From assembly GCA_910578985.1 (NCBI GenBank), contig CAJTSF010000025.1:1-29689 (forward strand): a DNA stretch of 29,689 bases. The letters run 5' to 3'. Of this stretch, positions 23,806-29,689 are shown piece after piece (position 1 is the first letter of the stretch; the number at the start of each line of letters is the position of its first letter). A program made the position numbers and the translations under genes. The notes beneath the pieces were generated by a model. That model had not been told where the DNA came from, did not search any database, and saw nothing but the letters and a program-made list of their open reading frames with translations. The stretch is from an uncultured Odoribacter sp. (GTDB taxonomy: Bacteria; Bacteroidota; Bacteroidia; Bacteroidales; Marinifilaceae).

Positions 23806-26800
23806 ATGACTGATCACCAAAAGAAATCGACAGCCCGCCGAATCGTCCGGTGGACGCTTTTCAGCTTCCTGGGGCTTATCGCCCTCCTGACGGTTGCCAT
23901 CGGCATCGTCCTGCATGTCATCCTGTCTCCCCAAAAACTAACCCCCATCGCGGAACAGGCGGCAGCGGAATACCTGCATGCGGAAGCCCGGTTCGGGAAA
24001 ATCGAACTGACTTTCTTTTCCACCTTTCCCGATGTGGGACTGGAAATGAAAGATGCCTCCTTGGTGTCGCAAGTGTTCCGGGAAACCACCGGAGGGAAAA
24101 GCGCTACGGCACGCGACTCGCTGCTGTACGTGAAGTCCGCCCTCATCACCGTCAATCCGATGGCATACCTGGGCAAGAAACGCATCGTCGTGAAAGACTT
24201 CGTGCTGGAAGAACCGAAGATTTACGCCTATGTGGACACTGCCGGCATCGCCAACTGGGACATCGCCCTGCCCACGGATACCCTCGAACTGGAAACTCCT
24301 GCGGACACCCTCGCCTCGGATACGCTGGCAACGGGCATCCGCCTGCGCAATATCCGCATCCGCGGCGGGCAGGTGATTTTCGATGACCGGAGCACCCGGC
24401 TCTACACCCGCATCGACGGATTGGACATGGGGCTGGACGGCTGGCTGGGAAAACGACGCTCCCGCCTGAAACTGAAATTCTCCACCCGGAACATCCTCTT
24501 CTGGCAGGAGGGGCAATTGCTGGTGAAGCGCCTCGCGTTGGGCATGGAGACCAACTTGAAGGTGCGCCGGGACTCCGCCCTGTACACATTGGAGAAAGCG
24601 GTATTCGACGTCAATGGCGTGCGGTTCGGCGCGGGAGGGACCCTGCGGGGCGACTCCGTGAACCGACGCCTGCGGGTGGATATGAAATACGGCATCCATA
24701 TCCCCACCTTGAAAACCCTGCTGGACTTGGTGCCGGACACCCTGCTGAAAAAAACGGATGACATCCGGGTGCAGGGCGAAGTGTCCTGCAAAGGAGCCGT
24801 CAATGGCTATTACGGCAAAGAAAACATCCCGCAAATCACGGCGGAGTTCAACATCAAGGACGGCGCCATCGCCTACCCCGGCATGCCTTCCCAAATCGAC
24901 ACCCTCAACCTGGCATTCTCCGCTTTCATCGACCTCCAGAAAGAACAGGAGTCGTACATCGACCTCCACCGCTTCTGCATGAAGGGAGGAGGCACGGACA
25001 TCGACGTCGAAGGCCGCATCGGCGAACTGCTGACCTCACCCTTGGTAAAAGTCAAAGTGGAGGCATTCGTGGACTTCGAAGATCTGACGCAAATATTCCC
25101 GCTGGCGGACGGCATCACCTGCCAAGGTACCCTCGACGCAGGACTGCGCGGCAAAGTGCGGGTGAGCGACGTGACGGAAGGCAACTACGGGAAAATCTAC
25201 CTCGGCGGCAAACTCAAAGCCCGGGATGTGGAAATCTTTATCCCGAAAGACAGCATCGTCGCCAAGATACGGACGGCAGGCGTCGCCTTCGCCACCAACC
25301 GCGACAATGAGAAGACCGTGCAGGGGAAAGACCTGCTGAACGGCTTTGTGGGCTATTCGGGACTGGATGTGCACATCAAAAACCGGGTACGCCTGTTGAT
25401 GGACAGCACCTACGTGACAGTCAAGACCTCCCCCCTGCGCGACACCACGGCGGTCGCCTCCATGAGTTCCAACGTCCGGTTGGGGCGCACGGTGTTCATC
25501 GTGCGCGACACCCTGCTGCTGGGATTGAAGCAGGCAAAAGCCAACGGACGGCTGGAGCCTTCCAAACGAAACAAGAAAAACCCCAAGATACACGCCAACG
25601 TCATCGTGGACAGCCTGCGGACGCGCGTCATGGCAAACCGGCTGAACTTAGGGCATGCCGAATTCGAAGTCGATGCCGTCCGGAACCCGCGCAACCCGGA
25701 TATGTGGATTCCGTCCGGATTCATAGACTTCACGGGGCTGCAAGCCTATACACCCCTCTTCCCGCTTAAAATCCGGATGCCGGGCACCCGTCTCCGCTTC
25801 AATATGCGGGAAATCCAACTGGATTCCGCCCTCCTGCGCTTAGGACGCTCGGACATCCACCTGACAGGCAAACTGACCAACCTGTCGCGCGCCTTTTTCC
25901 GGAACGACACCCTGCGGGGCGAACTGCTTATCTCCTCCCGCCGCATCGCCGGCAATCAGCTGATGCGGGCACTGGAACAAGGCACCGCCTACATGGCAAA
26001 ACTGGAAGCCGGCTTCCGCGACACCATCACCGGCAACGGGGAGACGGATGACATCAACGCCATGACGGTGGTGAGCGATGCGGACACCACCGCCTACGAA
26101 GGCGGCAGTTCCATCTTCATGGTGCCGCCGCGCGTGGATTTCACCCTCCAGACCGACATCGGGCGGGCACGCTTCGGCAAAATGAAATTAGACAGCATCC
26201 ACGGAGAAGTCGTCATCCGCAACCAGTGCATCCAACTGGAAAACTTAGTCCTGAAAACAGCGGCAGCGGACATGAGCACCACCGCCGTTTACAAGGCGAC
26301 GGACACCCTCAGGGCGTACACCGGTTTCGCCTTGCAGATGCACGACATACGGGTGGACAGTCTGGTACGGATGATGCCCGATCTGGACACCCTTTTCCCC
26401 ATGCTGCGGTCGTTCGCCGGAACGGTGGACTTCCATGTGGCGGGAGACGCCTGGCTGGACTCCACCCTCACCATCGACCTCCCCACCCTGCGCGGCGCCG
26501 CCTACCTGCACGGGGAAAATATGGTGCTGATGGACGGGGAGACCTTCGCCGAAATATCCAAGATGCTGATGTTCAAAAACAAGGAGCGCAACCTCATCGA
26601 CAGCATCTCCGTGGATCTCAGCATCAAGGACGGCACCCTGTCGGTGTTCCCTTTCATGGTGGAAATCGACCGCTACAAGGCAGCGGTGGGGGGCGAACAC
26701 AACTTGGACATGAGTTTCAAATACCACATCTCCCTCCTCAAATCGCCTCTGCCGTTCCGCGCGGGGCTGGATGTGTACGGCAATCTGGATAAAATGAAAT

Positions 26801-26925
26801 ACAAAATCACCAAGGCGAAATACAAAGACATCTTCATGCCCACGAAACGAACCCGGGTGGACAGTACCCAACTGAACCTGAAGCAACACATCCGCGACCT
26901 GCTTCACGTCAATCAAAAACCCTGA
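23806..26925 (+). CDS. AsmA-like envelope protein
   Basis: A 1039-residue protein with a basic N-terminus, one membrane anchor (about 18-40, SFLGLIALLTVAIGIVLHVIL) and a long periplasmic beta-rich body. SPQKLTPIAEQAAAEYLHAEARFGKIELTFFSTFPDVGLEM is the typical AsmA N-terminal start, and the end (MDGETFAEISKMLMFKNKE, KDGTLSVFPFMVEIDRYKAAVGG) is the conserved AsmA C-terminal region. AsmA-like proteins of this size are thought to form hydrophobic grooves that carry lipids between inner and outer membrane. Lipid transport is inference from the superfamily. Confidence 0.88.
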   Translation: MTDHQKKSTARRIVRWTLFSFLGLIALLTVAIGIVLHVILSPQKLTPIAEQAAAEYLHAEARFGKIELTFFSTFPDVGLEMKDASLVSQVFRETTGGKSATARDSLLYVKSALITVNPMAYLGKKRIVVKDFVLEEPKIYAYVDTAGIANWDIALPTDTLELETPADTLASDTLATGIRLRNIRIRGGQVIFDDRSTRLYTRIDGLDMGLDGWLGKRRSRLKLKFSTRNILFWQEGQLLVKRLALGMETNLKVRRDSALYTLEKAVFDVNGVRFGAGGTLRGDSVNRRLRVDMKYGIHIPTLKTLLDLVPDTLLKKTDDIRVQGEVSCKGAVNGYYGKENIPQITAEFNIKDGAIAYPGMPSQIDTLNLAFSAFIDLQKEQESYIDLHRFCMKGGGTDIDVEGRIGELLTSPLVKVKVEAFVDFEDLTQIFPLADGITCQGTLDAGLRGKVRVSDVTEGNYGKIYLGGKLKARDVEIFIPKDSIVAKIRTAGVAFATNRDNEKTVQGKDLLNGFVGYSGLDVHIKNRVRLLMDSTYVTVKTSPLRDTTAVASMSSNVRLGRTVFIVRDTLLLGLKQAKANGRLEPSKRNKKNPKIHANVIVDSLRTRVMANRLNLGHAEFEVDAVRNPRNPDMWIPSGFIDFTGLQAYTPLFPLKIRMPGTRLRFNMREIQLDSALLRLGRSDIHLTGKLTNLSRAFFRNDTLRGELLISSRRIAGNQLMRALEQGTAYMAKLEAGFRDTITGNGETDDINAMTVVSDADTTAYEGGSSIFMVPPRVDFTLQTDIGRARFGKMKLDSIHGEVVIRNQCIQLENLVLKTAAADMSTTAVYKATDTLRAYTGFALQMHDIRVDSLVRMMPDLDTLFPMLRSFAGTVDFHVAGDAWLDSTLTIDLPTLRGAAYLHGENMVLMDGETFAEISKMLMFKNKERNLIDSISVDLSIKDGTLSVFPFMVEIDRYKAAVGGEHNLDMSFKYHISLLKSPLPFRAGLDVYGNLDKMKYKITKAKYKDIFMPTKRTRVDSTQLNLKQHIRDLLHVNQKP

Positions 26926-26929
26926 CGCC

Positions 26930-27460
26930 ATGAACGCAGCAGAAAGAGAACGGATTTTCGAAGCGCTGTTCAAGTCCCACTTCCGGGACTTGACACGCTT
27001 CGTTTTCGGTTACGTCAATGACGAAGAGGCTGCCAAGGACATCGTGCATGACGCCTTTCTCGCCATCTGGCAAAAACTGGAGTTCCTGGATGCCTCCTAC
27101 CCCATGCACCCCTACCTTTACACCCTGTGCCGCAACGGGGCACTGGATTACCTGAAACACTTGCGCGTCGTCAATGAAAACGAACGGGAGCTGAGCGCCC
27201 ACCTGCAATCGGAAGCGGAGGAAGAAAAGATACAACTGGAAAAACGCATCGAGCAGGTGAAGGAAAAACTGCTGCTCCTGCCGGACAAACAGCGGGAAGC
27301 CCTGCAGAAATACTTCCTCGAAGGGAAAAAATACAAAGAGGTCGCAGAGGAATTGGGCATCGCCGTCAATTCCGTCAAAACACACATTTTCAGAGGACTG
27401 AATGCCCTACGCCAGCACCTCCGCGAAGATCTGATACTCTATTTTCTCTTGCAAGCATAA
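26930..27460 (+). CDS. ECF RNA polymerase sigma factor (SusC/FecR system)
   Basis: A 176-residue sigma factor with both needed parts: region 2 (SHFRDLTRFVFGYVNDEEAAKD, IVHDAFLAIWQKL) and region 4 with a complete helix-turn-helix (YKEVAEELGIAVNSVKTHIF). A Glu/Lys-rich linker joins them. It is followed by fecR and a SusC transducer, the standard cell-surface signalling layout. The ATG is only four bases after the AsmA stop and no promoter is visible between them, so part of its expression probably comes from the envelope operon. Confidence 0.93.
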   Translation: MNAAERERIFEALFKSHFRDLTRFVFGYVNDEEAAKDIVHDAFLAIWQKLEFLDASYPMHPYLYTLCRNGALDYLKHLRVVNENERELSAHLQSEAEEEKIQLEKRIEQVKEKLLLLPDKQREALQKYFLEGKKYKEVAEELGIAVNSVKTHIFRGLNALRQHLREDLILYFLLQA

Positions 27461-27499
27461 TTTTTTTTCATTCTCTTGTCACCCATTTCGGGTACCTTG

Positions 27500-27507
27500 T
27501 CGTGTTA
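27500..27507 (+). promoter_or_regulatory. Candidate ECF-type promoter element before fecR
   Basis: TCGTGTTA lies 16 bases before the fecR ATG and the same 8-mer is found before susC (28677-28684). It may be the -10 element read by the neighbouring sigma factor. The -35 parts do not align well, so the call is tentative. Confidence 0.3.
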
Positions 27508-27523
27508 TCACAAACAAAACACG

Positions 27524-28675
27524 ATGAGCAAATACCAAGAAAAAGACATCGAATTTGCACAGCGACTGCTGACCGACCGGAAATCCCTGGATGACAAGGA
27601 AGTCGAGAATTGGTTGGCAGACCGGGAGCACCGGGCACTATTGGACACGGTTGCCGCCCTGCGCGGGCAACTGGCTGCCCCACACATCGATGAACAAGAA
27701 GAATACCGACGTCTGACACGTGTCCTGAAACACACGCGAAAGACCCACCGTTTCGCGCGCTGGCTGTCGGCAGCCTCCATCGCGTGCACCCTCGGGTTGG
27801 CAGGCTACCTTGCCTTGGAACAGCGGACGGGCAACCATCCCCTGCCCGTCGCCTCCGACCTCACGCAACGCCCGGAGCACCGGGTGGAACTCATTCTGGC
27901 AACCGGCGAGCGAATGGTCCTCGACGGGAAAAACGGCATCATCGGAAGCAACCGGGAAAGCGGCATCCGCGAAAGCGATAACGCCGGGCTGGACTACAGC
28001 GAAGCAAGCGTCGCCGGCAAGGAAGAGGTCTTCAACACGCTGAAGGTGCCCGTCGGCGGTTTCTATTCCATCCAACTGGCAGACGGCACCAAAGTATGGG
28101 TAAACTCCGTCTCCTCGCTGCGTTATCCGGTGGCATTCACGGGAGAAAAACGGAAAGTATTCCTCACGGGCGAGGCCTACTTCGACGTAGCGCAGAGCGA
28201 CACCCACCCCTTCATCGTCGAGGCGAACGGGGTGGAGATACAGGTGTACGGCACGGAATTCAACGTCAATGCCTACGAGGCGGGACAGGTGCAAACCGTC
28301 CTCATTGAAGGCTCCGTCGGCATGCGTGTCATGACCTCCGGCGAAGAGACACGGCTGCAACCCAACCAGATGGCAGAATACCGGGCCCAGGAAAAAACCA
28401 TCCGCCTGTCGGAAGTGGACCCATTCCCCTACACCGCCTGGCGCAACGGAGAATTCGTCTTCGAGCAGGAATCACTGGAAAGCATCCTCCACCGCCTGGC
28501 GCGCTGGTACGACATACAGGTCTTCTACACCGGAGAATCCCTGAAACGACACAAATTCTCAGGCATCATCAACCGTTATGAGGAAATCGGGGACGTACTC
28601 CGCCTGCTCGAACAAGTCGCCATCGTCCGATTCGAAATCAAAGGAAACACCGTCGTGGTCAAACCGGCGGTCTAA
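27524..28675 (+). CDS. FecR-family anti-sigma factor
   Basis: A 383-residue inner-membrane protein. The ATG at 27524 (MSKYQEKDIEFAQRLL) is chosen over an upstream in-frame start that would overlap the promoter region. Residues 1-75 are cytoplasmic and would hold the sigma factor, 79-98 is the membrane helix, then comes the FecR domain (VPVGGFYSIQLADGTKVWVNSVSSLRYP, GEAYFDVAQSDTHPFIVEANGVEIQVYGTEFNV) and a C-terminal DUF4974/STN-like domain (LESILHRLARWYDIQVFY, FSGIINR). In this system the periplasmic part reads the transducer's N-terminal domain and releases sigma. Confidence 0.94.
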   Translation: MSKYQEKDIEFAQRLLTDRKSLDDKEVENWLADREHRALLDTVAALRGQLAAPHIDEQEEYRRLTRVLKHTRKTHRFARWLSAASIACTLGLAGYLALEQRTGNHPLPVASDLTQRPEHRVELILATGERMVLDGKNGIIGSNRESGIRESDNAGLDYSEASVAGKEEVFNTLKVPVGGFYSIQLADGTKVWVNSVSSLRYPVAFTGEKRKVFLTGEAYFDVAQSDTHPFIVEANGVEIQVYGTEFNVNAYEAGQVQTVLIEGSVGMRVMTSGEETRLQPNQMAEYRAQEKTIRLSEVDPFPYTAWRNGEFVFEQESLESILHRLARWYDIQVFYTGESLKRHKFSGIINRYEEIGDVLRLLEQVAIVRFEIKGNTVVVKPAV

Positions 28676-28676
28676 T

Positions 28677-28684
28677 TCGTGTTA
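28677..28684 (+). promoter_or_regulatory. Candidate ECF-type promoter element before susC
   Basis: Second copy of TCGTGTTA, starting two bases after the fecR stop and 34 bases before the SusC ATG. If real, it would give the transducer its own sigma-dependent start. Confidence 0.3.
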
Positions 28685-28718
28685 AATAAATCAATTATGA
28701 ACAATTAAAAAACAAAGC

Positions 28719-29689
28719 ATGAAAAAAAGCAAAACGTGCGTACTGGCATTTCTGCTGGTCATGTGGATGTCTGTTCCCGTGTTCGCCATGGGACAGCATC
28801 AGAAAGTCACCCTTCGGGTCACGGATGCGGGCATCCAATCCGTCCTGCAGGAAATCAAGCGGCAGACGAACCTCAACTTCGTCTATTCGCCCGAACAAAT
28901 CGATGCCCTTCCCCGGGTAAACCTTAACGTGCGGGGAGAATCGGTAAACAACGTCCTTCAGGGTATCTTCAAGGACACCGGATTAGAATACCTTTTCGAA
29001 TCCGAATCCATCATCATCCGGAAATCCCAGGCACCGCAAGCTCCGGAATCAAAGGAAATCAAGGGAAAGATTGTCGATGAAAAAGGCAATCCGCTCCCCG
29101 GCGTGACCGTCATGATCAAGGGCACCGGCATGGGCGTAGTGACCGACGCAGAGGGTAAATATTCCTTGCAACTGCCCGAAGCGGAAGGCATCCGCCTGCT
29201 TTTCACCTTCATCGGCATGAAACCACAGGAAGTGGCATATGCCGGACAAAAGGAGGTGAACGTGACCATGCACGAAGAGGCGACCCAAATAGACGAAGTG
29301 GTCATCACCGGTTACCAGACCGTGGATCGCAGAAAATCCACCAGTTCCGTAACCACAGTGAAAATGGAAGACCTGAATATTCCGGGTGTTTCTTCCATCG
29401 ACCAGATGCTGCAAGGACGTGTTCCCGACCTAATCATGATGAACAATTCCGGTGAGGTAGGCGTGGTGCCCAAACTGCGTATCCGCGGTACTTCTACGCT
29501 CATCGGTAACCGTGAGCCGCTGTGGGTGCTGGACGGCATCGTGATGCAAGACCCCGTGGACATACCGGCATCCGACCTGAACGACCCCGACTACATCAAC
29601 CGCATCGGTAACGCCATCGCCGGCATCAACCCGCAGGACATCGAGCGTATCGACGTGCTGAAGGATGCGGCAGCCACCGCCCTCTACGG
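28719..29689 (+). CDS. SusC/RagA-type TonB-dependent transducer with STN domain (5' part, cut by window end)
   Basis: The first 323 codons are open to the window edge. Signal peptide 1 to about 25; STN domain about 28-101 (VTLRVTDAGIQSVLQEIKRQ), the part that talks to FecR; carboxypeptidase-regulatory-like domain about 114-185 (GKIVDEKGNPLPGVTVMIKG); TonB-box-like IDEVVITGY at 191-199; then the plug with RIRGTST (254-260) and PLWVLDGIVMQDP. The barrel is missing, since such proteins usually exceed 1000 residues. It imports an unknown substrate (glycan, peptide or other) through the outer membrane, using TonB energy. A SusD partner is expected just beyond the edge. Confidence 0.95.
   Translation, partial: MKKSKTCVLAFLLVMWMSVPVFAMGQHQKVTLRVTDAGIQSVLQEIKRQTNLNFVYSPEQIDALPRVNLNVRGESVNNVLQGIFKDTGLEYLFESESIIIRKSQAPQAPESKEIKGKIVDEKGNPLPGVTVMIKGTGMGVVTDAEGKYSLQLPEAEGIRLLFTFIGMKPQEVAYAGQKEVNVTMHEEATQIDEVVITGYQTVDRRKSTSSVTTVKMEDLNIPGVSSIDQMLQGRVPDLIMMNNSGEVGVVPKLRIRGTSTLIGNREPLWVLDGIVMQDPVDIPASDLNDPDYINRIGNAIAGINPQDIERIDVLKDAAATALY

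Noticed and set aside
18903..26973. Long minus-strand open frames opposite the envelope operon (for example 18903-20924, 23938-24969)
   Set aside because: Same cause: shadows of well-supported plus-strand genes; His/Arg/Val-rich composition with no motif.
1..29689. tRNA, rRNA, transposase or integrase genes
   Set aside because: None was recognised on either strand by reading; small structured RNAs cannot be excluded without a covariance search.

Overview
The window reads as chromosomal DNA of a Bacteroidota bacterium, most likely order Bacteroidales. The evidence is a type III glutamine synthetase, an ECF sigma / FecR / SusC (RagA-type) set with an STN domain, the seven-gene Bacteroidetes-style V-type ATPase operon with a DUF2764 gene, DUF4837 and Ig-like envelope lipoproteins, and promoters that fit the Bacteroides pattern TTTG-N19/20-TAnnTTTG. 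Most of the DNA is G+C-rich, which argues against the classical low-G+C Bacteroides species. I cannot name a genus.

Layout. (a) 1-1078: decayed DNA. A GTG-started ECF sigma reading frame (minus strand) has lost its DNA-binding region 4 and runs into a frameshifted C-terminal remnant of a thioredoxin/TlpA-like protein. (b) 1105-8696: V-type ATPase operon on the minus strand (E, DUF2764, A, B, D, I, K) with a promoter at the right end and a strong terminator at the left. (c) 8739-9841: divergent ExbB/ExbD pair. (d) 9972-10862: pyridoxamine-kinase-like gene, minus strand. (e) 11069-12412: DUF4143-type AAA ATPase, then a large imperfect palindrome built of 11-bp repeats. (f) 12680-16439: an AT-rich island with a good promoter, a short Cys-rich peptide, a strong hairpin, a radical SAM/SPASM maturase, a translationally coupled nucleoside-deoxyribosyltransferase/TIR-like protein, and a leucine-rich-repeat lipoprotein. 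(g) 16561-18852: glnN behind two TACCCC/GGGGTA palindromes. (h) 18880-26925: an envelope operon (Ig-like lipoprotein, DUF3108, DUF4837, NamZ-type muramidase, AsmA-like). (i) 26930-29689: ECF sigma factor, FecR anti-sigma factor and the first third of a SusC-type TonB-dependent transducer, cut by the window edge.

How the genes work together. The V-ATPase rotor subunit keeps what look like all the Na+ ligands known from the Enterococcus hirae enzyme, so the pump may be Na+-coupled. ExbB/ExbD would energise TonB-dependent transport, and the SusC/FecR/sigma set at the right edge would use that energy and signal to its own promoter. The most novel part is the island at 12.7-16.4 kb. It looks like a RiPP-type system: a 79-residue peptide with nine cysteines in two CxCxC clusters, its likely maturase, and a TIR/Ndt-fold protein overlapping the maturase by ATGA. 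No transporter or protease is adjacent. Its function is unknown; an antagonism, signalling or phage-defence role is inference only.
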